Positions 8,203 to 17,471 of a stretch of DNA of 45,635 nt are shown here, in pieces; position 1 is the first letter of the stretch; each line of letters opens with the position of its first letter. The position numbers were made by a program, and so were the translations under genes. This DNA is from Terribacillus saccharophilus (GTDB taxonomy: Bacteria; Bacillota; Bacilli; Bacillales; Amphibacillaceae), in assembly GCF_002272745.1 (NCBI RefSeq), contig NZ_NPBD01000013.1, forward strand, positions 1 through 45,635, read 5' to 3'. The notes beneath the pieces were generated by a model. The model searched no databases, was not told the origin of the DNA, and worked only from the letters and a program-made list of their open reading frames with translations.

Positions 8203-9606
8203 ATGAAGAAAACAACGAGAGTAATCCTCGATCCAGAAATCATGGACACAGAAATAATCCAGTTAGATAGTAAAGGGTCTGGCCAGGCAGTTGTATGGGT
8301 GGATAAAGGACAAGACAAGCTGCGGAAAGTGAAACTGACTGTTCCGAAGACATTACAAGGCGAGAAAGTGCGGGCCACAGTTGCTTGGCCTCATGCGAAA
8401 AGATCCATAGCCGCTTTGGAGGAAGTTTTGGAGGCCCATCCAGAACGAGTTTCTGCAGCCTGTCCTCATTTTGATTTATGTGGCGGGTGCGCATGGCAGC
8501 ACTGGGAGTATGAAGGTCAGTTAAAACATAAAACATCACATGTTAAAGATGCTCTGTTAGGACAAGGCTTTGATCCAGAGCTTGTGAAAGACACTATTGG
8601 CATGGAGAATCCTTGGCATTATCGCAATAAAATGGATTTTGCCTTTGCACCAGATGGTTCAATGGGATTACATGAACAGGGGAATTTCCGTAAGATTATC
8701 CCGCTTGAGACATGTTTGATCATGGAAGAAGACATGAAAGAAGTTGCTATGGAAGTTGCAAGCTGGGTTAAAGAGCAAGCATTAAGTGGTTATAACAAAG
8801 ATTCGCACGAGGGTCTGCTTCGGCATTTGATGGTAAGGCAGTCCTTTGTTACAGGGGAAATCATGCTGGCAGTGTTTGCGACACAAGCACCGGATGCAGG
8901 CTTGGCTCAGGCTGCTGAGCAACTCAAGGAACGAATTGAGCAAAGTTACCACAAGGTAAAAAGTCTATTGTGGCTTGTGAATACGGACTGGGCCGATAGC
9001 ATCCAAGCGGAGGAGATGCATCTATTGGCCGGGCGTGATTTCATTTATGATGAAATCGGAGGCTATCGTTATCGTCTTTGGTTTGATACCTTTTTCCAGG
9101 TCAATCCAGTGCAGGCGCAGAAGCTGATCGACACTGCTCTTGAAATGGCACAGCCGAAAAAAACAGAAACAATGCTTGAACTGTTTTGCGGAGTAGGAAC
9201 CTTTTCACTTCCTTTTGCCAGCAAAGTTGAAAAACTTGCTGGTATCGAAATTGTGGAAAGTTCCATCGAATCAGCAAAAAGAAATGCAGCAGATAACGAC
9301 ATTTCCAACACCTACTTCCTCGCCGATAATGCAAGATTTGGAATGGATCAGGTCTTAGAGAAATTTGGCACGCCGGAATTGCTGCTGTTGGATCCGCCAC
9401 GGTCTGGAGCAGGTGGGAAAGTAATGAGAAAGATCGGCCGTTCTAAACCAAAGCGGATCGTTTATGTATCCTGTAATCCAGAAACATTTGCAGTTGATAT
9501 TAAAGAACTAAAAGAATTCGGTTATACGCTGAAGGAAGTTCAGCCGGTAGATTTATTCCCGCATACTGTGCATGTGGAGTGTGTTGCTGTACTAACATTA
9601 GATTAA
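8203..9606 (+). CDS. rlmD: 23S rRNA (uracil-5-)-methyltransferase, RlmD/TrmA family
   Basis: This 467-residue protein is a class I methyltransferase making 5-methyluridine in RNA, most likely 23S rRNA (the B. subtilis RlmCD type). An N-terminal TRAM domain (about 13-70) precedes a 4Fe-4S cluster motif with C87, C93, C96 and C171. The SAM-binding motif is LELFCGVGTFSLPFA, DPPRSGAGG follows, and VYVSCNPETF holds the catalytic cysteine C424. The length is normal and all key residues are present. The start has AAGGGAGGAA about 6 bases upstream. It is convergent with the betaine-binding protein gene and shares a two-way terminator with it. Confidence 0.92.
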   Translation: MKKTTRVILDPEIMDTEIIQLDSKGSGQAVVWVDKGQDKLRKVKLTVPKTLQGEKVRATVAWPHAKRSIAALEEVLEAHPERVSAACPHFDLCGGCAWQHWEYEGQLKHKTSHVKDALLGQGFDPELVKDTIGMENPWHYRNKMDFAFAPDGSMGLHEQGNFRKIIPLETCLIMEEDMKEVAMEVASWVKEQALSGYNKDSHEGLLRHLMVRQSFVTGEIMLAVFATQAPDAGLAQAAEQLKERIEQSYHKVKSLLWLVNTDWADSIQAEEMHLLAGRDFIYDEIGGYRYRLWFDTFFQVNPVQAQKLIDTALEMAQPKKTETMLELFCGVGTFSLPFASKVEKLAGIEIVESSIESAKRNAADNDISNTYFLADNARFGMDQVLEKFGTPELLLLDPPRSGAGGKVMRKIGRSKPKRIVYVSCNPETFAVDIKELKEFGYTLKEVQPVDLFPHTVHVECVAVLTLD

Positions 9607-9613
9607 CCAAGTA

Positions 9614-9661
9614 TAAAAAAGAGGACAGATCACTTGGAGCGAGTGATCTGTCCTTTTTTTT
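9614..9661. terminator. Bidirectional terminator between rlmD and opuAC-like gene
   Basis: A perfect 12-bp stem (9623-9634 with 9642-9653, GGACAGATCACT) with a 7-base loop has A-run on the left and T-run on the right, so it serves both converging genes. Confidence 0.9.
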
Positions 9662-9663
9662 CG

Positions 9664-10554
9664 TTATTTTGCTGGTAAATCTTCAATTGAATCAATGTCC
9701 ATATAGGATGGTACAACAATACCGTTTTTTGCACCCGACAAATTTGCTCCTAAATCAATGATATCATCCTTATACTGTTCAAAGAATGGCCCATGCGTTA
9801 CTGGTAACCAAGGAGCTACTGATGCATCCCCTTCTCCTTGTGCAATTGATTGGAATAAAACAGCTGGATCGACTGGGGTGACGGTTACCTCAAACCCTTG
9901 CTGTTCTAATACTTGCTTTATAACTTCACCAGAAGCCCGTTCTGAATCCCAAGGGGTAGCGACTAATTCAAACTCTTTTCCCTGGACCTTATCTACGCCT
10001 TCCGTCCATTCCATAACTTTATCTTGATTTGCGTCAATCCATTTAGTTGCAGCTTCCGCAAATTCCATATCTTGAGCGTCATTCATCACAGCTTCCATGT
10101 CTTCTATTTCCCAGTTAAAACGATCAAGAACTTTATAAGCTTCAGGTAAATCTTCTTCTAAACCTGTTCGGACTATTGTATGTATGCCTTCATCTCTGCC
10201 CATAGTACTTTTTGGATCTTCTAAGTATTTTAAATCGTATGAAGCAAACATCCAGTGCGGATTCCAGCCAACTATTACAATGGGCTCTTCATTATCAATG
10301 GCCGCACCTAACTCGGTTAACATCCCTGCAGTTGAACTTTCAAAAAGTTCCCAGTCATTTAAGTTCTCATAAGCCTCTACCGTATCTTCAGCAAGCCCCA
10401 TTGCACCAGCTCCTGGTTCAATACCTGTAATTGTATAATCTAATTCTTCGCCTAAATCTGCAGCTTCGCTGTTACTTTCAGAGCTGCCGCAGCCTGTTAA
10501 AACAAAAACAAAAGACAAGACTGTTATGATACCGATTATTTTCTTCTTAATCAA
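9664..10554 (-). CDS. opuAC: Glycine betaine ABC transporter substrate-binding lipoprotein (OpuAC-like)
   Basis: A 296-residue lipoprotein (lipobox LTGC, C22) that captures compatible solutes outside the cell. The halves are in the permuted order known from B. subtilis OpuAC: the lobe with VGWNPHWMF comes first, and the lobe with ELVATPWDSE and APWLPVTH second, ending at SIEDLPAK. W97, W202 and W249 are spaced like the three tryptophans that cage betaine in OpuAC. It starts at TTG with GGGGGAAG upstream. The opuAA ATPase and opuAB permease genes are absent on both sides, so it must work with a transporter encoded elsewhere or be a spare receptor. Osmotic control is likely but not visible. Confidence 0.9.
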   Translation of the reverse strand: MIKKKIIGIITVLSFVFVLTGCGSSESNSEAADLGEELDYTITGIEPGAGAMGLAEDTVEAYENLNDWELFESSTAGMLTELGAAIDNEEPIVIVGWNPHWMFASYDLKYLEDPKSTMGRDEGIHTIVRTGLEEDLPEAYKVLDRFNWEIEDMEAVMNDAQDMEFAEAATKWIDANQDKVMEWTEGVDKVQGKEFELVATPWDSERASGEVIKQVLEQQGFEVTVTPVDPAVLFQSIAQGEGDASVAPWLPVTHGPFFEQYKDDIIDLGANLSGAKNGIVVPSYMDIDSIEDLPAK

Positions 10555-10987
10555 AAAATCTTCCCCCTTCTCTTTATAAGCACAAGTATTATGTTAACTC
10601 ATACAGAAAATACAGTAAATTCTATTAAAACTGTATAAAGTGGTGTTTACTGCTGTAGAGCGGCGTTAGGTGGATTAAGCTGTATTATCCATTTAAATAC
10701 ACAGTTATGGTCAGTTTTAAGGTGTTATCTGGATGAAATGGCTTACAAAGAGTGAAAGAGGAGTTTCTGAGATAGTGCTGCGAATAATGACGTATCCTAC
10801 CTCGTGATAATTAAATGGCTAAATTGGAATGTGTAATTGGATATTGATTACTGGTATTTTATCCTGCGACAAAAGTTTGATTTTTGGAAATTCTATCTAA
10901 ATTACTGGGAATGAATGGATGTCTTTTGTATAATTTTTAACGACTATAGTAATAATCCATTAAGATCATCTACAGAGGTGAGGGCCA
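10555..10987. other. 433-bp AT-rich gap between divergent genes
   Basis: No coding frame with a ribosome site is visible. It must hold the promoters of the minus-strand opuAC-like gene and the plus-strand lipoprotein operon. ATACAGT at 10610-10616 and ACTGTAT at 10630-10636 form an inverted repeat, with an extra ATACAG at 10601-10606, about 50-80 bp before the opuAC-like start. TATAAT at 10929-10934 is a possible -10 box for the operon at 10988. Confidence 0.5.
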
Positions 10988-11659
10988 ATGAAGGGTAAAT
11001 TTATTGTTGCTTTAATTATAACGATATTTGTATTAGGGGGTTGTGCTATGGATAATGAGAATGAATCAAAATCTTCTTCAGCAAATGAAGCTAAAGAATT
11101 TCCGGAAGTAGCAGCATTTGAAGATGAATTTACGCGTAGTTTTCTGGAATCCACTGAAACAACAAGAGAAGGATATTACTCTTTTGTTTCTAAGAGTAAT
11201 AGTTTTAAGATGGATTTTCCTCAAGATATGATTATTAATGAAGAAAGTCATACTGTTGAACCGGATGATCGTGGAGAGTATATCTATATGGAATACAATC
11301 CAGAAGGTTCAAAGGATTTATATGCAGTAAGAACAATTCAATATACAAACTTCATGACAGATGAGGCGAATAGCAAAAAACAAATTTCAAATAGCTTAGA
11401 CTTAGAACTTGAATTTAACGAGATTTCTTTGAATAATGATCAGAAATTACAACTGGCGGACTTTGAATATGATGAAGAGATTTCTGGAATAGCAGCGCTT
11501 ATCTCAAATAGTAAAAATCAAGAACTTCAAATAATTGCTGACATTCAATGTGGAGAATCTACTCAGTCTGATACTTGTACTTCAAAAAAAGAAAAGGAAA
11601 AAGAGAAGATAATGGAATGGTTGGAAACTATAGAGTTCATCAATACTGAAGGACGGTGA
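10988..11659 (+). CDS. Uncharacterised lipoprotein, first gene of a three-gene unit
   Basis: A 223-residue protein with a lipoprotein signal (LGGC, C19), a Ser/Glu-rich linker and a soluble domain from about residue 40. SNSFKMDFPQDMIINE resembles the start of surface lipoproteins with a PsbP/Mog1-like or DUF-type beta sandwich, but I cannot name a family. It has one possible disulfide late in the chain (ADIQCGESTQSDTC). GAGGTGAGG precedes the ATG. The lipase-like gene starts 7 bp after the stop, so they are very probably one transcript. The membrane anchor suggests it acts at the cell surface with the downstream products. Confidence 0.75.
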   Translation: MKGKFIVALIITIFVLGGCAMDNENESKSSSANEAKEFPEVAAFEDEFTRSFLESTETTREGYYSFVSKSNSFKMDFPQDMIINEESHTVEPDDRGEYIYMEYNPEGSKDLYAVRTIQYTNFMTDEANSKKQISNSLDLELEFNEISLNNDQKLQLADFEYDEEISGIAALISNSKNQELQIIADIQCGESTQSDTCTSKKEKEKEKIMEWLETIEFINTEGR

Positions 11660-11666
11660 TGACTTT

Positions 11667-13490
11667 ATGGGTAATAAAATAATTATAACTCCAAGTCTTC
11701 AAGCCCGTCTCCTTGATTTAGAATATCACAACTTAGATTCAACAAAATTTGTAGAACAATTCAAACAGATATATTTAGAGGAAACAGGGCAGTTATTAGA
11801 AGGAGAGATTCAGTCTTATAATTCTAATAAGTCAACATATAGTGCTATTAGTGAATCCGGTTACAATGGTACAGCTGTATATATTGACACGGGAGATAGT
11901 CAAGAATTATTTATAGTATCACAGGGATCCCAAGATACAGTAGATTGGCTATACAATATCAAGGCTATGTTCGCTGGCCGTTCTATAAGCCAAGCACTTG
12001 CTACAGATAAGTTTGTGGATGAAGCTAAGAAGAAATTTGAAGTTAGTGAAGATGTAGAAGTTACTGGCTTCTCACATTCACTCGCGCATAATAACAATAC
12101 TGTAGCTCTCCTAAATTACGATACATTTGATCAGGTGTACAGTATAAATGGAGCTCAAACTAATTACTATCAACAGTATTTTGCTGATCGAAACTTCCAG
12201 TTAGAAGTAAGGAAGAATTTTTCTATTTCCTCCTCTAAGGAGTTGTATGAGATTCCTCCACAGGATCTACATGATTTTGCTATGGAATTTTACGGAGACA
12301 AAGCCAAAAATATTCATCAAACAATATCTAAGGACGATCCTCTGTATGCTGTAAGTGTTGTGCGCGGCTTCTTTACACTAGGAAGTATTACGATGGTTGA
12401 TACAAACCCCGATGTGCCTGGTCTTCGGGAGCTGATTGCCGATATACCTGATGATGTTATTAAGGATTTTCAGGAGCTGGCAATTGATTTTGCGGTTGCT
12501 TCTAATGAAGGCGGGACAAACGAAGGTGTAAAAGAATTGATAGGTATAGATGTCGGGGCATTTAAAGATAAAGAGGGGATGGAACTGGCAGGGCATATCA
12601 TAGCAAATTATGACACTATGGTCCGTGCCTTAAATGAAAAGCTGCCACCTCTTCTGGATAGAGTCCAAACAGTAACTGCTAATTCAAATGAAATTTTCGG
12701 GAGCTTAGAGGAAGCCGGTTATATTACGGAGAGGCAAAAAGAAGTAACCATTGATCACTTGACCCGGATAGAGAAATCATTGATTGATATCGAGGATATC
12801 CTTAAAGACAACGTTAATCTCAGAGATAAACTCAATAATCCCTTTTTAGGAGCTGGCAATGAAATTGTTACTATTCTAAGATTAGCTAGTAACTTGGTTG
12901 AGATTTATATGAGCTATAAAGAAATTGAGAAGACAGGTATTCTGAAGCGATTAGAGTCCATTAAGGATAGTCATGGTTTGCAGGAAATGCTTTCATCTAT
13001 GTCAGATGGATTGAAGAGTTACATAGGTGCAGACATGATATACACATCAACAAAAGGCGAACCCATCAAAGTAAATATCTCCGCAGCACTTCAAATGTAT
13101 CAAAAAGCCATCCCCATCCTAGAAGCAAAATCAACCAAGATCAGTAATTTCGAAAAGGCAATAAAACATGAATTAGATGAATCGTACAAGGGCGAGAAGA
13201 GAAAAGTTCAGGATGAAATCAATCAAATGGAATCCAGTCCCAGTAGCTACCGATTCTTATTGAGTAAACATGGGTTTTACCCGACTTTTAATAAGGAGAT
13301 AAAATCGATCAGGGTTCATGAGATCTTTTATCCGTTAGAGGACAATGATTTTGCTGAGCAGCTGGAAGAGCTGAAAAAGTCAGTAGAGTCAGGCAAACTC
13401 TATATAGAAAAGTATCGTCAGGCTATTGAGGATTTATTTGAAGAAGAAGAAAACGTATCTCAGTTATTCGACTTATCAAGGAGGATTTGA
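11667..13490 (+). CDS. Large protein with class-3-lipase-like N-terminal domain and helical C-terminus
   Basis: A 607-residue protein with no signal peptide or membrane helix. Residues about 55-240 look like an alpha/beta hydrolase of the lipase-3/DUF6792 kind: LFIVSQGSQDTVDWLYN matches the family's RGT-x-DW motif, and VTGFSHSLAHNN places S136 at the nucleophile elbow. The elbow reads G-x-S-x-S rather than G-x-S-x-G, so catalysis is not certain. VYSINGAQ follows as the next strand. Residues about 320-600 are long helices with coiled-coil character (LDRVQTVTANSNEIF, IEDILKDNVNLRDKL, EQLEELKKSVESGK). The layout recalls exported effector-type proteins of Bacillus, but no LXG or WXG motif is seen. 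It lies between a lipoprotein gene and a small protein gene. Confidence 0.7.
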   Translation: MGNKIIITPSLQARLLDLEYHNLDSTKFVEQFKQIYLEETGQLLEGEIQSYNSNKSTYSAISESGYNGTAVYIDTGDSQELFIVSQGSQDTVDWLYNIKAMFAGRSISQALATDKFVDEAKKKFEVSEDVEVTGFSHSLAHNNNTVALLNYDTFDQVYSINGAQTNYYQQYFADRNFQLEVRKNFSISSSKELYEIPPQDLHDFAMEFYGDKAKNIHQTISKDDPLYAVSVVRGFFTLGSITMVDTNPDVPGLRELIADIPDDVIKDFQELAIDFAVASNEGGTNEGVKELIGIDVGAFKDKEGMELAGHIIANYDTMVRALNEKLPPLLDRVQTVTANSNEIFGSLEEAGYITERQKEVTIDHLTRIEKSLIDIEDILKDNVNLRDKLNNPFLGAGNEIVTILRLASNLVEIYMSYKEIEKTGILKRLESIKDSHGLQEMLSSMSDGLKSYIGADMIYTSTKGEPIKVNISAALQMYQKAIPILEAKSTKISNFEKAIKHELDESYKGEKRKVQDEINQMESSPSSYRFLLSKHGFYPTFNKEIKSIRVHEIFYPLEDNDFAEQLEELKKSVESGKLYIEKYRQAIEDLFEEEENVSQLFDLSRRI

Positions 13491-13823
13491 ATGCCTCAAT
13501 TTACATTCTCTGTTACGGAACAATTGATTCCAAATCAAGATTATACCGATAAGAAAAAGCAATTACGTACACATGTAGACAATATGAGAGCTGACGATGA
13601 TGAGTTTTATGTTTTGGTTAACAATATCATCGTTGGAGAAGACCAAAAAGGCAAAATCATTGATGCGATGAAGAAAGAGACTACCGCGCGCAAGGATCGT
13701 GATGAGTCTATTTATGCTGATGTTACTTCGAAAATCAGTAAAGCTGTTAATTCATTTAATGAGCAAGTTGCTGATATCAAGAAGCAGAGGTTATCAGTTA
13801 CTTATGAAGATAAAACTGAATAA
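13491..13823 (+). CDS. Small partner protein of the lipase-like gene, unknown function
   Basis: A 110-residue soluble, mostly helical, charged protein. Its ATG directly follows the upstream TGA (13488-13490) and its AGGAGG lies inside the end of that gene, so translation is coupled and roughly equal amounts are expected. Helical stretches such as KKKQLRTHVDNMRAD and ISKAVNSFNEQVADIKKQR are similar in size to WXG100-type helpers, but there is no W-x-G. A chaperone, immunity or partner role is inference from position only. Confidence 0.7.
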   Translation: MPQFTFSVTEQLIPNQDYTDKKKQLRTHVDNMRADDDEFYVLVNNIIVGEDQKGKIIDAMKKETTARKDRDESIYADVTSKISKAVNSFNEQVADIKKQRLSVTYEDKTE

Positions 13824-13828
13824 ATGAA

Positions 13829-13866
13829 AAGGCTTTGACTCCTTATAAGAGATCAAAGCCTTCTTT
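13829..13866. terminator. Bidirectional terminator after the three-gene unit
   Basis: AAGGCTTTGA (13829-13838) pairs perfectly with 13853-13862. TTCTTTTCT follows on the plus strand, and the converging lipoprotein gene ends 8 bp further. Confidence 0.8.
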
Positions 13867-13873
13867 TCTACCT

Positions 13874-14755
13874 TTAATAGTACGAATCATTCTCACGCCA
13901 ATTCTCTTCTTCCTCGTCTGTCATCACGTCGTCAGGATCTATTAATCCGGTCATTTCAAAGCTTTCTCCGTTATCATCAGAAACAAGCCTTGCTTTCACA
14001 TTTCCACCGTAATAATCTCCATTGGTGCCTTGTCCCATCTGCATGACGATCTGGTCTCCATCAAACTCCGCCGATTCCATTACTGAGAAGACATCTTTGT
14101 ATATGCCGGGCAATACAACCTCGAAGTTATCCCAATTCGATCCGCCGTCAGTGGTGCGGTAATACTCTGTTGCCCCAGTTGAACCAAAGCTCATGAAGCC
14201 AATGTCTTTTGAGACGAAGGTTCCGCTTTGCACAATCCGTTCACTTGGTGCACTGCCGACTAGAATCCATGTCTTTCCGCTATCAGTTGTTTGGTAAACT
14301 TGATTGCCTTCAGCTGACATGGTTCTGCCGCCTGACAGAATGACAAAACCATCCTGTTCGCTCGTAAATCCGATGATTCGCAACCGGATACCTTCGATTG
14401 CACCAGGCAGTTCCGCTGTCTCCCAGGTCTTGCCTTGATCAATTGATGACAAGATGGTAGTTTGCTTAAATCCTCCAACAATAAAAGCGAGTCTGTCTTG
14501 AGATAATACATAACTTTGATCAATCAGTTCCGTTTTGGAGCCTTGATATTCCCCAGCAAAAAGTTCGTCGACTTTTACAGGAACTTCCATCCAATCCTGA
14601 CCATTATTCATGGTCACTTGCAAGCCTGATTGGTCAATTGTATAAGAAATGGCAGGACCAGTAGGCGCTGGTTCTTTTACGGGTTCGGTAACCTCTTCTT
14701 CTTGACAACCGGCTAAAAGAATTAAACAGAGACAAATACCTACAATATAACGCAT
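13874..14755 (-). CDS. Asp-box (BNR repeat) surface lipoprotein
   Basis: A 293-residue lipoprotein (LLAGC, C17) followed by an acidic Pro-rich linker. At least five Asp-box-like repeats are visible: MNNGQDW, SIDQGKTW, TTDSGKTW, TTDGGSNW and SDDNGESF. This predicts a beta-propeller as in sialidases and Ycf48/HCF136-like proteins, here without sialidase catalytic residues that I can see. The ATG at 14755 is chosen because AAAGGAAG lies just upstream and it begins the signal peptide; the longer frame from 14815 adds an unlikely N terminus. It is monocistronic, and its role (binding at the cell surface) is inferred from the fold only. Confidence 0.8.
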   Translation of the reverse strand: MRYIVGICLCLILLAGCQEEEVTEPVKEPAPTGPAISYTIDQSGLQVTMNNGQDWMEVPVKVDELFAGEYQGSKTELIDQSYVLSQDRLAFIVGGFKQTTILSSIDQGKTWETAELPGAIEGIRLRIIGFTSEQDGFVILSGGRTMSAEGNQVYQTTDSGKTWILVGSAPSERIVQSGTFVSKDIGFMSFGSTGATEYYRTTDGGSNWDNFEVVLPGIYKDVFSVMESAEFDGDQIVMQMGQGTNGDYYGGNVKARLVSDDNGESFEMTGLIDPDDVMTDEEEENWRENDSYY

Positions 14756-14928
14756 TATTCTACTTCCTTTCTGTGATTCTATTTTATGGTAAATAGGGAA
14801 GAGAGGACAACCCATGCTTTTTTGATTTGAACGATTTTCGGTTCAATGTTTTTTCAAAGCGAAGTGTATGTAATAGCGGAACAGCTTCATACTAAATTGC
14901 AGATGAAGCTTAAGGAGGCTGGAGGGAA

Positions 14929-15960
14929 ATGAATCAAGGAGAAATAGGAGTGCAGCGTGCTATAAAGCTGAAGGAATTAAAGGATCAAGTCATCGTCATT
15001 ACCGGGGCATCCAGCGGTATCGGACTAGTCACAGCCAGGATGGCAGCAGCCAAAGGTGCGAAATTGGTACTAGCTGCAAGAAATGAAGCCGCACTGAAAG
15101 AGTTAACAGAAGAATTACGGGAAGCTGGTCATGAAGCTGTTTATGTACGAGCGGACGTTGGTATCGAAGAAGATGTGAACATGATTGCGGAAACGGCGCT
15201 AAAGTCTTTTGGCCGGTTCGACACATGGGTGAATAATGCGGGTGTGTCTATATATGGAAAAGCAATGGATGTTAGCTATCAAGATATGAAGAGGTTATTT
15301 GCCACAAATTATTGGGGTGTTGTTTACGGATCGAGGGTAACGGTACATCATTTCCGGGAGCGAAGAATTCCTGGGGCATTAATTAATATTGGTAGTGTTT
15401 TCGGTGATAAAGGCACACTAGTTCAGTCTACTTATGCATCTTCAAAATTTGCTATCCACGGGTGGACAGAGAGCCTGCGAATGGAAATGGATAGAGAAAA
15501 AGCGCCAGTTTCGATAACACTTATCCATCCAGGCAGGGTTGATACACCCTACAATGAGCATGCCAGAAGTTATCTGGTGCATCAGCCTGTCCATAAAGGT
15601 ATGATATATCCTCCGGAAGCGGTAGCGGAAGCAATCCTATATGCGGCTTCACATCCGAAAAGAGATATATATGTCGGCTCCCAGGCAAAGATGCTGCAAT
15701 TATTAGGGGCAAACTTTCCTAGTCTGACAGATAAGTTTTGGGAGGGAATTTCTCCTCGGACTCAGTATGATGAAAAGAGAAAGTCGAACTCTCCTGAGGA
15801 GAGTAATCTATATCATGCCGGTTACGGAATGCATGAACGGGGCACGAATCTGGGATGGAAGCGAAAACGAAGTATGTTTGTTAAAGCGGCGAAACATCCG
15901 GTATTGACTCGGGTTATTGTGGCAGGGATATGTGTATGGGCAGTGCTGAAAATTAAATAG
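14929..15960 (+). CDS. Short-chain dehydrogenase/reductase with C-terminal membrane tail
   Basis: A 343-residue SDR enzyme. TGASSGIG (25-32) binds the cofactor, NNAG is at 102-105, and the catalytic residues are S156, Y169 and K173 (YASSK). The core ends at about residue 260. It is followed by a basic extension and a hydrophobic stretch at the extreme C terminus (VIVAGICVWAVL), which could tether it to the membrane. R51 after the second strand favours NADP(H). This longer membrane-tailed SDR type is common in soil bacteria, often annotated as an oxidoreductase of unknown substrate. Two Shine-Dalgarno-like runs (14913-14918 and 14921-14926) precede the ATG. Confidence 0.88.
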   Translation: MNQGEIGVQRAIKLKELKDQVIVITGASSGIGLVTARMAAAKGAKLVLAARNEAALKELTEELREAGHEAVYVRADVGIEEDVNMIAETALKSFGRFDTWVNNAGVSIYGKAMDVSYQDMKRLFATNYWGVVYGSRVTVHHFRERRIPGALINIGSVFGDKGTLVQSTYASSKFAIHGWTESLRMEMDREKAPVSITLIHPGRVDTPYNEHARSYLVHQPVHKGMIYPPEAVAEAILYAASHPKRDIYVGSQAKMLQLLGANFPSLTDKFWEGISPRTQYDEKRKSNSPEESNLYHAGYGMHERGTNLGWKRKRSMFVKAAKHPVLTRVIVAGICVWAVLKIK

Positions 15961-16003
15961 ACCTAACTCAAACTGTAAATAAATGATAATTTAACATTTA
16001 ATC

Positions 16004-16032
16004 TTGTAATCCCTTAAAAATAACACTATAAT
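16004..16032 (+). promoter_or_regulatory. Sigma-A promoter of sstT
   Basis: TTGTAA at 16004-16009 and a consensus TATAAT at 16027-16032 are separated by 17 bp. The leader to the ATG at 16120 is about 80 bases. Confidence 0.7.
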
Positions 16033-16119
16033 TGTTCTTATTGAAAAGACAGTTGTCCTTTTAGGGTGGACTAAACTAACTTCTCCCTTAGTACAGCATA
16101 AGATAGTGAGGGGATTTAC

Positions 16120-17358
16120 ATGAGAAATGCTTTGAAACTGTGGAATCGTTTAAGTTTAGTGCAGCAAATTATTATTGGTCTTATTATTGGTATCATTCTT
16201 GCACTTACGATTCCAGATGCTGCACAGCCTGTAACAATCTTGGGTACGTTGTTCGTTGGTGCTTTAAAGGCGATTGCGCCAGTATTGGTACTCTTCTTAG
16301 TAACAGCGGCTATTGCACAGCATAAGAAGGGCCAGCAGACAAATATGAAGTCGATCATTGTGCTTTATCTTGTTGGAACATTTGCTGCTGCAGTTGTGGC
16401 AGTAGTAGCAAGCTTTGTGTTCCCTGTCAGCCTGTCGCTTGCCGATAGTCCAGAAGAAGTCACAGCACCAGGCGGTATTGGTGAAGTGCTGCAGACATTA
16501 TTGCTAAATATCGTGGATAATCCCGTTAATGCAATCGTAAATGCCAACTATATCGGAATACTAGCTTGGGCCATCCTGTTCGGATTAGCGCTGCGTAATA
16601 CGTCGGATGCGACTAAATCTGTTATTTCAAACCTGTCAGATGCTGTTTCGAAAGTAGTTACTTGGGTAATCAAGCTTGCTCCGTTAGGTATTATGGGGCT
16701 AATCTTCCAATCCATATCTGAAAATGGATTAGGATCATTATTGGGCTACGGAAAGCTATTGGCTATCCTGCTCGGCTGTATGTTCTTTGTAGCACTTGTC
16801 GTAAATCCACTTATTGTTTACCTGCTTAGCAGACAAAATCCTTATCCGCTAGTCCTTACATGCTTGAAGGAAAGTGGCATCACAGCATTCTTCACAAGAA
16901 GTTCTGCTGCTAATATCCCAGTGAACATGAAGCTTAGCGAAAAACTTGGACTAGATAAAGATACGTATTCTGTGTCCATTCCGCTAGGTGCAACAATCAA
17001 TATGGCGGGCGCAGCAGTGACAATTTCGGTTTTGACTCTTGCTGCAGTTCATACACTTAATATCCAAGTTGATATTTTAACTGCCATTATCCTTAGTGTC
17101 CTCGCAGCTATTAGTGCATGTGGTGCTTCCGGCGTAGCTGGCGGATCATTACTATTACTTCCACTGACATGCAGTCTGTTCGGAATTCCTGCTGATGTAG
17201 CTATGCAAGTAGTAGGTGTAGGCTTTATCATCGGTGTTGTACAGGATTCGGCGGAAACAGCACTTAATTCTCACACTGATGTTGTCTTTACAGCTTCAGC
17301 TGAATATAGGAAAAAACGCAAAGAAGAGAAGAAACTAAAGATAAACCAAACGGCATAA
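16120..17358 (+). CDS. sstT: Serine/threonine:sodium symporter SstT
   Basis: A 412-residue member of the dicarboxylate/amino acid:cation symporter family. The opening [18 protein letters not shown], the re-entrant loop motif [14 protein letters not shown] and [15 protein letters not shown] are those of SstT, which takes up L-serine and L-threonine with Na+. The late [23 protein letters not shown] stretch supplies substrate-binding residues. The length matches E. coli SstT (414). The start has GAGGGG 8 bases upstream. It is transcribed alone from a good promoter and ends in a strong terminator. No amino acid catabolic gene lies beside it. Confidence 0.93.
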   Translation: MRNALKLWNRLSLVQQIIIGLIIGIILALTIPDAAQPVTILGTLFVGALKAIAPVLVLFLVTAAIAQHKKGQQTNMKSIIVLYLVGTFAAAVVAVVASFVFPVSLSLADSPEEVTAPGGIGEVLQTLLLNIVDNPVNAIVNANYIGILAWAILFGLALRNTSDATKSVISNLSDAVSKVVTWVIKLAPLGIMGLIFQSISENGLGSLLGYGKLLAILLGCMFFVALVVNPLIVYLLSRQNPYPLVLTCLKESGITAFFTRSSAANIPVNMKLSEKLGLDKDTYSVSIPLGATINMAGAAVTISVLTLAAVHTLNIQVDILTAIILSVLAAISACGASGVAGGSLLLLPLTCSLFGIPADVAMQVVGVGFIIGVVQDSAETALNSHTDVVFTASAEYRKKRKEEKKLKINQTA

Positions 17359-17361
17359 TGT

Positions 17362-17396
17362 AAAACTGCATCTTAGATAAGATGCAGTTTTTATTT
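17362..17396 (+). terminator. Terminator of sstT
   Basis: AAAACTGCATCTTA and its complement form a near-perfect hairpin (17362-17391) followed by TTTTATTTT. Confidence 0.88.
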
Positions 17397-17471
17397 TGGG
17401 AAAAGGAGAGGTGCTTCTTTGTTATAATTAGTTAAATTATGTAAGTATGCTCGAGGGGGCTAGACAGAGAC

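Noticed and set aside
10555..10987. Hidden gene or RNA in the 433-bp gap
   Set aside because: No frame with a start and ribosome site and no riboswitch core that I recognise; kept only as a regulatory gap.
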